The notes: generated by a model not told the origin, from the letters alone. Numbered from the stretch's first letter, positions 48,371 through 57,100 are shown. The stretch is 64,000 nucleotides of DNA from Streptomyces sp. NBC_00878 (GCF_026341515.1 NZ_JAPEOK010000001.1:7812001-7876000), one strand, 5' to 3'. Program-made: numbers and translations.

Positions 48371-49377
48371 TTGGCATCCTCGTACAACTGGTTGACCAGG
48401 GACTTCAGTACCTGGTCCGTGCGGGGCCCGTAGTTGAGGAGGACGCCGTCCTCGATCGAGACGACCCGGCGCTCCATTCCGGCGGGGGTCTGGGCGACAC
48501 CGGGGATCTCGACGAGACCGTCCACGCCGCCGACGGATTCGAGGCCCTTGGACATGACGAGGATCGCGTCCGGAGCGGCCTGGGCGAGGGCCTCCGTGGT
48601 GATCGTGGTGAAGTCCTTCTCCAGGCCCGACTCGGCGCCGGCGTCGACGGCTCCCGCCGCTTCGAGCAGCGAGGTGGCTCCGGAGCCCTTGCCGCCGATC
48701 AGATAGACCGAGGCAGTGCCACGGAGGTAGAGGAAGGCGACGCGCGGCTTGTCGGTCTGCTTAGGAACGTCCGCGCGCACGGCGGCGAGCCGCTCCTCGG
48801 AGCGCCGGGTGAGTTCCTTCCCGGCGGCCGGTACGCCGAGGGCGCGGGCCACCGCCTCGATGCGCGGGCCCACGTCGTCGAGGCCCTTCGCCGGGTCGAC
48901 CACGAGGACGGGGACGCCCGCGTCACGGATCTGGCCCATCGCCTCGTCGGGCCCGGTGGTGGTCTCGGCGAGAACGAGGTCGGGCTTGAGCGACAGGACG
49001 CTCTCCGCGGAGACGTCGTGGTTGCGGGTGACCACCGGCAGCTTTTCCGCCTGCGCGAAGGTGGCGGTGATGTCACGGGCGACGACCCGGTCGCCGAGCC
49101 CGAGCGTGAAGACGATCTCGCTGAGGCTCCCGGAGAGCGGCACGATCCGCCGGGCGGCGCTGACGGTGACGTCCCGGCCGTCGGACGAGCGCACGGTGAC
49201 CGGGAGTTGGGGGGTCGGGGCGTCCGCCAGAGGCTCGACGCGGTCGGCGGCGGTCGTGCTCCTGCCGCCCGGCTCCTTCTCGGCCGAGCCGCCGTCGTCG
49301 GAGGCGCAGCCAGTGGTCACCGTGAGTGCGAGCACCGCCAGCAGTGCACCTGCCACTCGTGTACGCATGCGTCGCAC
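48367..49377 (-). CDS. hmuT: heme-binding lipoprotein HmuT
   Basis: Solute-binding lipoprotein of 336 residues with lipobox VTTGC, then RIVPLSGSLSEIVFTLGLGDRVV and DVSAESVLSLKPDLVLAETTTGP, typical of the PeriBP/HmuT family. GTG 49377 (MRRMRTRVAG) follows AAAGGG; ATG 49368 is an alternative. It is the first gene of the hmuTUV operon, behind the iron box at 49578. The leader contains a strong hairpin and a dispersed repeat. Confidence 0.9.
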   Translation of the reverse strand: MRRMRTRVAGALLAVLALTVTTGCASDDGGSAEKEPGGRSTTAADRVEPLADAPTPQLPVTVRSSDGRDVTVSAARRIVPLSGSLSEIVFTLGLGDRVVARDITATFAQAEKLPVVTRNHDVSAESVLSLKPDLVLAETTTGPDEAMGQIRDAGVPVLVVDPAKGLDDVGPRIEAVARALGVPAAGKELTRRSEERLAAVRADVPKQTDKPRVAFLYLRGTASVYLIGGKGSGATSLLEAAGAVDAGAESGLEKDFTTITTEALAQAAPDAILVMSKGLESVGGVDGLVEIPGVAQTPAGMERRVVSIEDGVLLNYGPRTDQVLKSLVNQLYEDAK

Positions 49378-49419
49378 GGTCGCGTAATCCCTTTCGGTCG
49401 GATCGGTCTGCGGTTCCTC

Positions 49420-49445
49420 GGTGGGACGGGGTGCCCCGTCCCACC
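49420..49445 (-). promoter_or_regulatory. 12-bp hairpin in the hmuT leader
   Basis: GGTGGGACGGGG and CCCCGTCCCACC (12-bp arms, 2-nt loop) lie 43 bp upstream of hmuT, between its start and the iron box. A terminator inside the 5' leader could attenuate transcription, or it may simply belong to the inserted dispersed repeat that begins at 49441. Confidence 0.5.
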
Positions 49446-49525
49446 AGGGGCGCGGGGCTGTATCGATATGCGGCTCCGCCGCAGGGCGCGACCGGCCCCC
49501 ACGGTCCGCAGCCAACAAACGACCC
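49441..49525. repeat. dispersed Streptomyces repeat in the hmuT leader
   Basis: AGGGGCGCGGGGCTGTATCG, then ATGCGGCTCCGCCGCAGGG and ACCGGCCCCCACGGTCCGC, match the element seen between convergent genes at 53474 and 55552, but here it occupies a 5' leader. Confidence 0.65.
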
Positions 49526-49577
49526 GCAGTCCCCCTCTTCTGTCTCATCCGACGCTTCCCGCATCGACAGACATAGC

Positions 49578-49596
49578 TTAGGTTAGCCTTACCTTT
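49578..49596. promoter_or_regulatory. iron box between hmuT and the first HtaA gene
   Basis: TTAGGTTAGCCTTACCTTT matches the DmdR/IdeR consensus at 15 of 19 positions. It lies in the divergent gap and can serve both hmuTUV (minus strand) and the HtaA genes (plus strand). Confidence 0.8.
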
Positions 49597-49650
49597 CTCG
49601 CCAGAACCGCCCCGGATCCGGCCAGATCCCGCCCGTCCCGGAGGACCCGA

Positions 49651-51114
49651 ATGCCCTCGCGCCCGCCCCTACGCACCTACGTGACCCTGCTCTGCGCAGC
49701 AGTACTCGTGGCACTGCTCCCGGCCGGTCAGGCCCAGGCGGCCAGCCGAACCGTGCAGGGCGGCCGCCTGGACTGGGGCATCAAATCCTCCTTCCAGAGC
49801 TACGTCACCGGCCCGATAGCGAACGGCAGTTTCTCCCTCACCGGCGGCGCCGCCACGGTCGGCGGCAGCCAGTTCCGCTTCCACTCGGCGACCGGGACGT
49901 ACGACGGAACGTCGGGCGCCTTCAACGCGGGCTTCTCCGGCGGTGTCCACTTCCGCGGACACAAGACGGACGACGGCTCCTACCAGCTCGACCTCACGAT
50001 CAGCCGCCCCACCGTCCGCCTCGCCGGCAACGGCGGCACCCTCTACGTCGACATCGTCAGCAAGGCCAAGGACACCGGGACGGTCACGACGTCCTCGCAG
50101 GTGCCCTTCGCCTCCCTCTCCCTGGGCGGCGTCAACATGAAGGGCGGCGGCAACGCGGTCCAGTTGAACAACCTGCCCGCCACCCTGACCGCCCAGGGCG
50201 CCAAGTCCTTCGCCGGGTACTACACGGCGGGCACCGCCCTCGACCCGGTCAGCCTCTCGGCGGACGTCAAGGCCGCGGCTGCCGCCGAACCGTCGCGCAC
50301 GCCGTCCCCCTCCCCGTCCAAGTCCAAGGCGAAGAAGGAGACTTCCGGCCGGATCGAGGACGGCGCCGTCGACTGGGGCGTGCGCCGGACCTTCCGCGAG
50401 TACGTCACCGGGGCCATCGCCAAGGGCGAGTGGAAGCTCACCGACGGTGCCGAGGACGGCGGGGCGCTCTTCCGCTTCCCGAAGGGCTCGGGCACGTACG
50501 ACGAGAAGAAGCGGACCCTCGACGCGGCCTTCGCCGGAGCCGTCCGCTTCACCGGCGAGCAGGGCCTCGACCTCACCCTCGGCGCACTCCGGGCCAAGGT
50601 CACGGACGACGGCAAGGGGACGCTCTACGCGGACGTCACCAGCGCGGGCGGTACGGGCGGCACGGCCAAGGCCAACGGCACGGCCAAGGCCAACCGCACG
50701 GCCAAGAAGGTCCCCCTGGTCACCTTCACGGCCAAGGATTTCAAGCCCAAGGACGGCCTCGCCCAGCTGATCGAGGCACCCACGAAGCTCACGGCCGACG
50801 GCGCCAAGGCCTTCGGCGGCATGTACAAGGCGGGCACGGAGATGGACCCGGTCTCCCTCGCCGTCGCCCTGACCGACAGGGCCGAACTGCCCGCCCTGCC
50901 CGACCTGGGCAGCGCGGAGTCGGCCACTCCGGAAGCCGCGGCCGCCGAACCGAAGACGGCCGAGCCCAGGACCGAGGCCACCGCGAGCGATTCGGACGTC
51001 CCCGTTCTGCCGATCGGCCTCGCGGCAGCCGCCCTGATCGCGGTGGCCGCCGCCTTCGTGATCATCCGCAGGCGTCAGGCGCAACCGGCCGCCCACGCCC
51101 CCGAAGAGAACTGA
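49651..51114 (+). CDS. HtaA-domain heme-binding protein, membrane-anchored
   Basis: A 487-residue cell-surface protein: signal peptide (ends AQAA), HtaA domain 1 (RLDWGIKSSFQSYVTGPIANG, about residues 38-200), a Ser/Pro/Lys linker, HtaA domain 2 (AVDWGVRRTFREYVTGAIAKG, about 235-410), and one C-terminal transmembrane helix (PIGLAAAALIAVAAAFVIIR) with a basic tail. HtaA domains bind heme. No sorting motif is visible. Start ATG 49651. Adjacent to hmuTUV, under the same iron box. Confidence 0.88.
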   Translation: MPSRPPLRTYVTLLCAAVLVALLPAGQAQAASRTVQGGRLDWGIKSSFQSYVTGPIANGSFSLTGGAATVGGSQFRFHSATGTYDGTSGAFNAGFSGGVHFRGHKTDDGSYQLDLTISRPTVRLAGNGGTLYVDIVSKAKDTGTVTTSSQVPFASLSLGGVNMKGGGNAVQLNNLPATLTAQGAKSFAGYYTAGTALDPVSLSADVKAAAAAEPSRTPSPSPSKSKAKKETSGRIEDGAVDWGVRRTFREYVTGAIAKGEWKLTDGAEDGGALFRFPKGSGTYDEKKRTLDAAFAGAVRFTGEQGLDLTLGALRAKVTDDGKGTLYADVTSAGGTGGTAKANGTAKANRTAKKVPLVTFTAKDFKPKDGLAQLIEAPTKLTADGAKAFGGMYKAGTEMDPVSLAVALTDRAELPALPDLGSAESATPEAAAAEPKTAEPRTEATASDSDVPVLPIGLAAAALIAVAAAFVIIRRRQAQPAAHAPEEN

Positions 51115-51189
51115 ACTTCCCAGCGCGGTCCGCCAGTTGAGCGGACTCCCACACGACTTCCACACACTGAACCAAGGAGACCCACGACC

Positions 51190-52695
51190 ATGGCCGCCAA
51201 CCGCCGCCGCCCCATGACTCCAGGGCGTGTCGCCCTCGCCGCAGCCTGTGCGACCGCCGTCACGCTCGGCGCCACCGCGCTCGCCGCGACGTCCGCGTCC
51301 GCCGCCGAAGTACCGCTCAAGGGCTACGAGTTCACCTGGGGCATCAAGCAGTCGTACCGCACGTACGTGACCGGGATGGCGGCCGGCAGCTTCACGCCCG
51401 AGGGCGGCGCCACGCAGGCCAAGGACAACGGCGCGTTCACCTTTGTCAACGGCACCGGGACCTATGACTCCGAGGCCCACACCGTGGCGCTCGGCTTCGA
51501 GGGCAGCCTGAAGATCGTCTCCAAGCTGCACGGCTTCGAACTCGCCCTGTCCGACGTGAAGTTCGACAGCAAGGCCGCGAGAGTCACCGCCGACGTCACG
51601 AGGAGCGGTACGACCCAGCAGGACGTGCCGCTCGCCGAGGTCACCGTCACCCGCACGATGACGGACATGGAGACCAAGCTGACGAAGGAGGCGGGTGACG
51701 TCTTCGGCAGCGCCAGCTACACGGGCGCGGCCGGCGACCCCCTGACGGTGGTGGAGAAGAAGACCGAGTCGCCGTCCCCGTCGCCCTCGGGTTCGACGAC
51801 CCCGTCGCCCACCCCTTCCACGACACCGTCCACCACGCCCTCGGGCACCCCGTCCACCACCCCGTCACAGACCACGAGCCCGACGCCCTCGGGCACCGAG
51901 GCCCCCGCCAAGGGCGACATCGCCGACGGCACCCTCGGCTGGGGCGTCAAGCAGTCCTTCCGTACGTACGTGGTGGACGGTGTGGCCAAGGGCAGGATCA
52001 CCGTCTCCGGCGGCGCGGCGCAGGCATCCGGCAACGGGATCTTCACCTTCCCCGACGCCACCGGGACGTACGACACGGACGCCGACACCCTCAAGGCCGC
52101 CTTCAAGGGCTCGGTCAACTTCAAGGGCCATGAGACGAACGGCACTTACGGCCTCGACCTCACCCTCAGCGACCTCAAGGCGGAGGTCGACGGCGGCTCC
52201 GGCAAGCTGACCGCCGACGTCGAGAGCCTCGGCAAGAAGTCCGCCGACGTGACCCTCGCCGAGCTCAAGCCCAAGTCCGCCGACCTGACGGCCAAGAACG
52301 ACGTCATCACCCTCGACGACGTCACCACCACCCTCACCAAGGCGGGCGCGGAGGCCTTCGGCGGCTTCTACCAGGCCGGCGCCGAACTCGACCCGGTCGA
52401 CCTCTCGGTGGCCGTGTCCGAGGACGCCGAACTCCCGGACCCGGACCCGACGTCGTCCAACGGCACGACGGGCGGCACGACGGGCGGCACGACCGGCGGA
52501 ACCACCGGTGGGACCACCGGCGGCGCGGGCACGACCGGCTCCACCACGGGCGGTGTGACGGGCGGCCTCGCCTCCACCGGCTCCGACGTCCCCGTCGGCG
52601 CCCTGGGCGCGGCGGCCGCGGCGACGGTCGCCGCGGGCGCGGGCGTGGTGTTCGCGGTACGCCGCCGCCGCACGACGGACGCGCCCCAGGCCTGA
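51190..52695 (+). CDS. HtaA-domain heme-binding protein with LAxTG sorting signal
   Basis: A 501-residue paralog with signal peptide (ends SASA), two HtaA domains (YEFTWGIKQSYRTYVTGMAAG and LGWGVKQSFRTYVVDGVAKG), a Ser/Thr/Pro linker (repeated TPSTTPS) and a Gly/Thr/Ser-rich region (GGTTGG) before LASTGSDVPVGALG, a hydrophobic stretch and RRRR. L-A-S-T-G fits the LAxTG sortase motif of Streptomyces, so the protein is probably linked to the cell wall. It complements the membrane-bound paralog upstream. ATG 51190 has an AAGGAG site 5-6 nt away. Confidence 0.88.
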   Translation: MAANRRRPMTPGRVALAAACATAVTLGATALAATSASAAEVPLKGYEFTWGIKQSYRTYVTGMAAGSFTPEGGATQAKDNGAFTFVNGTGTYDSEAHTVALGFEGSLKIVSKLHGFELALSDVKFDSKAARVTADVTRSGTTQQDVPLAEVTVTRTMTDMETKLTKEAGDVFGSASYTGAAGDPLTVVEKKTESPSPSPSGSTTPSPTPSTTPSTTPSGTPSTTPSQTTSPTPSGTEAPAKGDIADGTLGWGVKQSFRTYVVDGVAKGRITVSGGAAQASGNGIFTFPDATGTYDTDADTLKAAFKGSVNFKGHETNGTYGLDLTLSDLKAEVDGGSGKLTADVESLGKKSADVTLAELKPKSADLTAKNDVITLDDVTTTLTKAGAEAFGGFYQAGAELDPVDLSVAVSEDAELPDPDPTSSNGTTGGTTGGTTGGTTGGTTGGAGTTGSTTGGVTGGLASTGSDVPVGALGAAAAATVAAGAGVVFAVRRRRTTDAPQA

Positions 52696-52709
52696 CCGGC
52701 CCCCGACAC

Positions 52710-52750
52710 ATCCGGCCGCCGCCCCCACCATCAGGGGCCGGCGGCCGGAT
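52710..52750. terminator. GC hairpin after the HtaA genes
   Basis: ATCCGGCCGCCG and CGGCGGCCGGAT (12-bp arms) flank a C-rich/G-rich loop. It lies 15 bp after the second HtaA stop and is the terminator of that operon. Confidence 0.75.
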
Positions 52751-52786
52751 GCGTACGCACCCCTCCCGTGGTGCTTGAATGCCCGT

Positions 52787-53431
52787 GTGACTGATTTCGA
52801 CGTGCTGCGAGTCTTCTGCGGACCGCGCGGTGAGTACGGCAACGATCTCGGGGTCGTACGGGACGGTTCCGTACTGCCGGAGCGGGACGAACGGCAGGCG
52901 TTCGCGGCCAAACTCGGTTTCAGCGAGACGGTGTTCGTGGACGACCCCGAGCGCGGCGTCATCGACATCTACACGCCCAGCGTGCGGCTGCCCTTCGCCG
53001 GATACCCCTGCGTCGGCGCGGCCTGGCTGCTGGACGTGCCCGAACTCGTCACGCCCGCGGGCGTGGTGGGCACCCGCCTCGACGGCGAGTTCAGCTGGAT
53101 CGAGGCCCGCCCGGAGTGGCCGGAGCCGCGCACACTCCGCCGCTACGACACGGCGGCCGAGGTCGACGCGCTGGAGGTGCCCCCGCCCGGGGAGTGGCTC
53201 TACGCCTGGGCCTGGGAGGACGAGGCGGCCGGCCGCATCCGCGCCCGAGGCTTCCCCGGCCGCGGCGACGGCATAGACGAGGACGAGGCCACAGGCGCCG
53301 CCGCCCTCCAACTCACAGCACAACTGGGCCGTGCCCTGAACATCGTCCAGGGCACGGGTTCACAAATCCTCACGGCCCCCCAGCCGGAGGGCTGGGTAGA
53401 GGTGGGCGGCAGGGTGTTCTTGGAACGCTGA
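52787..53431 (+). CDS. PhzF family isomerase-like protein
   Basis: A 214-residue PhzF-type protein, shorter than the usual 260-300. FSETVFVDD, RLPFAGYPCVGAAWLL (the PFAGHPT-like motif, here PFAGYPC) and DEATGAAALQLTAQLG are the family motifs. The typical N-terminal catalytic E in 'FSETVF' is present. Start: GTG 52787 (VTDFDVLRVF); TTG 52775 is a longer alternative and no good ribosome-binding site is visible. Substrate unknown; whether it is related to the heme genes is not known. Confidence 0.75.
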   Translation: MTDFDVLRVFCGPRGEYGNDLGVVRDGSVLPERDERQAFAAKLGFSETVFVDDPERGVIDIYTPSVRLPFAGYPCVGAAWLLDVPELVTPAGVVGTRLDGEFSWIEARPEWPEPRTLRRYDTAAEVDALEVPPPGEWLYAWAWEDEAAGRIRARGFPGRGDGIDEDEATGAAALQLTAQLGRALNIVQGTGSQILTAPQPEGWVEVGGRVFLER

Positions 53432-53473
53432 GAGGCTGGGTTTTTCGGAGGGGCTGAGCGCCAGCTTTTTGTC

Positions 53474-53535
53474 TTTAGGGGCGCGGGGAACTGCGCGACA
53501 AGCCCCCACCGGCCCGCACCCGACAAACAACCAAC
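53474..53535. repeat. dispersed Streptomyces repeat
   Basis: AGGGGCGCGGGGAACTGCGC, then GACAAGCCCCCACCGGCCCG, in the convergent gap between the PhzF and heme oxygenase genes. Same element as at 41376 and 55552. Confidence 0.8.
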
Positions 53536-53547
53536 CCAGCGGAGCGC

Positions 53548-54207
53548 TCACGCACTCAGGCGGAACTCCTCACTCAAAGCAACAAAGACTGCGATGTTGA
53601 GCGCGAACGCCCGCTTGCACTCAGCAATGATCCGCTGCTTCTCCAGATCATCGGCAAGCACACCGTCAAGCACCTCGCGATAACTCCGCTTGAACGCCGC
53701 GGGGTTGCCGATGTCCTCGAAGACATAGAACCGCACCCCGTCACCCTTGCGCGTGAAGCCCCACGTCTTCTCCGCCTTGCTCCGGACGACCTGTCCGCCG
53801 GAGAGGTCGCCGAGGTAGCGGGTGTAGTGATGCGCGACGTACCCACCGGGCCACGTCCGCGCGCACTCCGTGATCCGCGCCGTGTACTCCTCCGTGGCGG
53901 GCAGCGCGGTGACGTCCTCGCGCCATCCCGGGCCCCGCAGATGCGCGAGGTCCTGCTCCAGAGCGGCCACGCGCATCAGCTCGGGGCGGAGGAACGGTTC
54001 TGCCACCGGGTCGCCGGTCAGCTCTCGCGCGCCTTCCTCAAGAGCCCGGTAGACGAACCACAGCTGCTCGGTGTAGCGCGTGTACGCGTCCACGCCGAGC
54101 CTGCCGCCCAGCAACTCGCTCATGAACGTCGAGTCGTGCGCCTCCGCGTGCTGCTCGTGCGACGCGGCGCGTATGAGTGTCGAGAACGGTGTACTCGACG
54201 AGTTCAT
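53548..54207 (-). CDS. hmuO: heme oxygenase (biliverdin-producing)
   Basis: A 219-residue heme oxygenase that opens imported heme to release iron. Landmarks are a proximal His at SHEQHAEAHDSTFMS (His about 20, by alignment with HmuO), FVYRALEEGAREL, YTRYLGDLSGGQVV (the distal Gly-rich motif) and GVRFYVFEDIGNP. ATG 54207. An iron box 46 nt upstream puts it in the DmdR regulon with the heme importer. Confidence 0.92.
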   Translation of the reverse strand: MNSSSTPFSTLIRAASHEQHAEAHDSTFMSELLGGRLGVDAYTRYTEQLWFVYRALEEGARELTGDPVAEPFLRPELMRVAALEQDLAHLRGPGWREDVTALPATEEYTARITECARTWPGGYVAHHYTRYLGDLSGGQVVRSKAEKTWGFTRKGDGVRFYVFEDIGNPAAFKRSYREVLDGVLADDLEKQRIIAECKRAFALNIAVFVALSEEFRLSA

Positions 54208-54252
54208 GGAGACCTCCGGGGCCGAAGGGGGACGAGAGCCGGGCCCATCTTG

Positions 54253-54271
54253 TATGGTTAGGCTTACCTAA
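54253..54271. promoter_or_regulatory. iron box upstream of heme oxygenase
   Basis: TATGGTTAGGCTTACCTAA matches the consensus TTAGGTTAGGCTCACCTAA at 16 of 19 positions, the best of the three in this window. It sits 46 bp upstream of hmuO. Confidence 0.85.
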
Positions 54272-54337
54272 GTCAACAGGTTTCCCGACGCCCTGTCGGT
54301 AAAATCGTACCCCGGATCCCGGCTCATCCACAGAGAA

Positions 54338-54367
54338 AAGCCGCCCCTCTGTCCGAGTGGGCGGCTT
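54338..54367 (-). terminator. intrinsic terminator of the methionine aminopeptidase gene
   Basis: AAGCCGCCC and GGGCGGCTT form a 9-bp stem 18 nt after the stop, and on the minus strand it is followed by TTTTC. This is a classic rho-independent terminator. Confidence 0.85.
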
Positions 54368-54384
54368 GGCATGGAAAAGGGCGG

Positions 54385-55242
54385 TTACGGCAGCGTCAGC
54401 ACCTCGGCGCCACTGTCCGTGACGACCAGCGTGTGCTCGAACTGGGCGGTCCGCTTGCGGTCCTTCGTCACGACGGTCCACCCGTCGTCCCACATGTCGT
54501 ACTCGTGCGTACCCAGCGTCAGCATCGGCTCGATCGTGAACGTCATCCCCGGCTGGATCACGGTCGTCGCGTGCGGGCTGTCGTAGTGCGGGATGATCAG
54601 CCCCGAGTGGAACGACGAGTTGATGCCGTGCCCGGTGAAGTCCCGTACGACCCCGTACCCGAACCGTTTCGCGTACGACTCGATGACCCGCCCGATGATG
54701 TTGATCTGCCGGCCGGGCTTGACGGCCTTGATGGCACGGTCGAGGGACTCGCGGGTCCGCTCGACGAGCAGCCGCGACTCCTCGTCCACGTCGCCGACGA
54801 GATACGTGGCGTTGTTGTCGCCGTGCACGCCCCCGATGTACGCCGTCACGTCGAGGTTGATGATGTCGCCGTCCCGCAGGACCGTGGAGTCCGGGATGCC
54901 GTGACAGATGACCTCGTTCACGGAGGTGCACAGGGACTTCGGGAAGGCGCGATAGCCGAGCGTGGACGGGTAGGCGCCGTGGTCGCACATGTAGTCGTGG
55001 GCGACGCGGTCCAGTTCGTCCGTGGTGACACCGGGCGCGATGAGCTTCGCGGCCTCCGCCATCGCCCGCGCGGCGATCCGGCCCGCGACCCGCATCGCCT
55101 CGACGGTCTCCGGGGTCTGGACCTCCGGTCCGGTGTACGGCGTGGGGGCGGGCTTGCCCACGTACTCGGGACGCCTGATGTTTCCCGGCACGGGACGGGT
55201 GGGAGAAAGCTCCCCTGGTACGAGCAGCGACTGGCCAGACAT
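54385..55242 (-). CDS. map: methionine aminopeptidase type I
   Basis: Removes the initiator methionine. The 285-residue protein has an N-terminal extension ([20 protein letters not shown]) and the pita-bread fold: [35 protein letters not shown] (two metal Asp), GHGINSSFH (metal His) and FTIEPMLT (metal Glu). Length is typical for type Ia-b. ATG 55242. It has its own terminator. Confidence 0.93.
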   Translation of the reverse strand: MSGQSLLVPGELSPTRPVPGNIRRPEYVGKPAPTPYTGPEVQTPETVEAMRVAGRIAARAMAEAAKLIAPGVTTDELDRVAHDYMCDHGAYPSTLGYRAFPKSLCTSVNEVICHGIPDSTVLRDGDIINLDVTAYIGGVHGDNNATYLVGDVDEESRLLVERTRESLDRAIKAVKPGRQINIIGRVIESYAKRFGYGVVRDFTGHGINSSFHSGLIIPHYDSPHATTVIQPGMTFTIEPMLTLGTHEYDMWDDGWTVVTKDRKRTAQFEHTLVVTDSGAEVLTLP

Positions 55243-55302
55243 GCCAGCGAGTCTAACCAGCGGGTGTGGGGGACGATGTCACTGGCGAAAGGAGCCTCAG
55301 CC

Positions 55303-55533
55303 ATGGCCCTGTTCAAGAAGCGGACCGCCGGGAAGCCGGGCGAGTGGTACTACTGCCTGGAGCACAAGAAGGTCGAAGAGGGCCCCGACTGCCCGGGCAA
55401 GGACCGCTTCGGCCCGTACGCGACCCGCGGCGAGGCGGAGCATGCGATGGAGATCGCTCGAGAGCGGAACCTCGAATGGGAGAACGACCCCCGCTGGCAT
55501 GACTCCGCTGCGCGGGGCTCCGAAGACGACTAG
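55303..55533 (+). CDS. small conserved hypothetical protein
   Basis: A 76-residue charged protein (MALFKKRTAGKPGEWYYCLE, then KVEEGPDCPGKDRFGPYATR, GEAEHAMEIARERN) with two cysteines. It matches no domain I know, but its composition and strong GAAAGGAG site support a real gene. It is divergent from map. The helical segment near the end (AEHAMEIARERNLEW) recalls SPOR-like or helical small proteins without clear assignment. Confidence 0.65.
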   Translation: MALFKKRTAGKPGEWYYCLEHKKVEEGPDCPGKDRFGPYATRGEAEHAMEIARERNLEWENDPRWHDSAARGSEDD

Positions 55534-55566
55534 TCGCCGGTTGTGACCTGCGGGCCCGTCGTGGCT

Positions 55567-55650
55567 GGTCGCGCAGTTCCCCGCGCCCCTAAAAGATGAA
55601 AGGCATGGGGCGCAGCCCCGCCTTTCAGGGGCGCGGGGAACTGCGCGACC
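55567..55650. terminator. paired dispersed repeats forming a bidirectional hairpin
   Basis: Two copies in inverted order: GGTCGCGCAGTTCCCCGCGC plus CCCT at 55567-55590 and its exact complement at 55627-55650 (24-bp arms), with an inner hairpin (GAAAGGC ... GCCTTTC). It lies between convergent genes, so it is a likely bidirectional terminator made from the dispersed repeat. Confidence 0.8.
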
Positions 55651-55674
55651 AACCCCCACCGGCCCGCACACGCT

Positions 55675-57027
55675 TCACGCACCGGCAGTCGCCCCTTCCC
55701 GCGTCTTCTTCAACCGCACCGCATGCTCATTCGTCCGCACGTCGTACGTCATGAGCTTCGGAAGGCACAACGCAAGCGCCCCCACCGCGCCCACGCACAG
55801 CACACCCCCGGCCCACACAGACCCCCGCACACTCATCCACGCGGCCATCCCGCCGGCCCGTACCTGTCCCAGCTGCGGCCCCACCGAGTACGACAGCAGC
55901 TCGATGCCCGCCAGCCGCCCCCGCAGCTCGTCCGGGATCGTCTGGTTCCACATCGCCGCGCGGAAGATCCCGCTGACCATGTCGAAACACCCGCCCAGCG
56001 TCAGGAACAGCAGCACCAGCCACACGTCGTGAACGGCACCCGCGGCCACCATCGCCAGCCCCCAGAACGCCGCCGCCAGCACCACCATCCGCCCGTGCCG
56101 GTGCACCCGGGAGGTCCACCCGCTCGTCAGGCTCACCAGCAGCGACCCGGCGGGCAGGGCCGCGTACATCAGGCCGAGCGACCACTCCGCGTCCAGCTCG
56201 TCCGCCAGGAAGGGCAGCACGGCCAGCGGAAACGCGAAGAACATGGCGGCCAGGTCGATCGCGTACGTACCCAGCAGTTCCTTGCGGCTCCACGCGTACT
56301 GCGCCCCCTCCAGGATCGACCGCAACGACGGCTTCGCGGCCTCATGGGCGGCGGGAGAGGCCGCGAGGCCCACCGCGAGCACGACCGACACCACGAAGGT
56401 CGCGAGGTCCGCCGCATAGGCCCAGCCGAGCCCGGCGTACGCCACGACGAGCCCGGCCACCGCCGGACCCGCGACGCCGCCGACCGTCCACCGCAACGAG
56501 TTGAGCGCGGCTGCCGCGGGCAGGTGCTCGTGCCGGACGATGCGCGGCGTGAGCGCGTCCAGGGCGGGTCGCTGTACCGCGACGAGCGCGGAGGAGAGCG
56601 CGGCGACGGCGTACAACGGCCACACCAGCGGCTCCGGCAGCAACGCGTTGACCAGGAGCACGGCGCTCAGCAGCCCCTGCCCCACCTCCGTCCAGACGAT
56701 CAGCTTCCGCTTGTCCAGGGCATCGGCGAGCGCCCCGCCGTACAGCCCGAACACGATCAGCGGGACGAGTTCCACCGCGCCGATCGCGCCGACGGCCACC
56801 GCGGAACCGGTCAGCTCCTTCATCTGCACCGGCAGCGCGACGAAGGTCAGGAAGCTGCCGAAGTTGGTGACGAGCCCGGCCACCCACAGCCGCCGGAAGT
56901 CGGCGGAGGTCCGCCACGGCGCCAGATCGGGCAGCAGCGCGCGCAGGCGCGAGGCAGCCGGGCCGGATGCACCGTCGGGGGCGGCATCGGGGGCAGGGGT
57001 GGAGGTGTCGCGATCGGGTTCCGTCAC
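55675..57027 (-). CDS. MFS transporter, enterobactin-exporter-like
   Basis: A 450-residue major facilitator with about 12 hydrophobic segments after a short N-terminal extension. FRRLWVAGLVTNFGSFLTFVALPVQM and GLYGGALADALDKRKL are typical of the MFS_3/EntS-like group. GTG 57027. The Asp/Ser/Ala-rich first 40 residues are probably cytosolic. Substrate unknown; no siderophore biosynthesis genes were seen nearby. Confidence 0.88.
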   Translation of the reverse strand: MTEPDRDTSTPAPDAAPDGASGPAASRLRALLPDLAPWRTSADFRRLWVAGLVTNFGSFLTFVALPVQMKELTGSAVAVGAIGAVELVPLIVFGLYGGALADALDKRKLIVWTEVGQGLLSAVLLVNALLPEPLVWPLYAVAALSSALVAVQRPALDALTPRIVRHEHLPAAAALNSLRWTVGGVAGPAVAGLVVAYAGLGWAYAADLATFVVSVVLAVGLAASPAAHEAAKPSLRSILEGAQYAWSRKELLGTYAIDLAAMFFAFPLAVLPFLADELDAEWSLGLMYAALPAGSLLVSLTSGWTSRVHRHGRMVVLAAAFWGLAMVAAGAVHDVWLVLLFLTLGGCFDMVSGIFRAAMWNQTIPDELRGRLAGIELLSYSVGPQLGQVRAGGMAAWMSVRGSVWAGGVLCVGAVGALALCLPKLMTYDVRTNEHAVRLKKTREGATAGA

Positions 57028-57100
57028 GAGGGGCCATGGTCCGGCGCGGCCCCCGACGAGGACAAACGCTTTTTCGACCGCCGAGAACCTTCAGGCCACC

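Noticed and set aside
52787-53431. PhzF-like gene as part of a phenazine cluster
   Set aside because: No other phenazine genes occur in the window; PhzF-type folds are widespread in unrelated pathways.
55675-57027. MFS gene as a siderophore exporter of the iron regulon
   Set aside because: No iron box upstream and no siderophore biosynthesis genes nearby; resemblance to EntS is only general.
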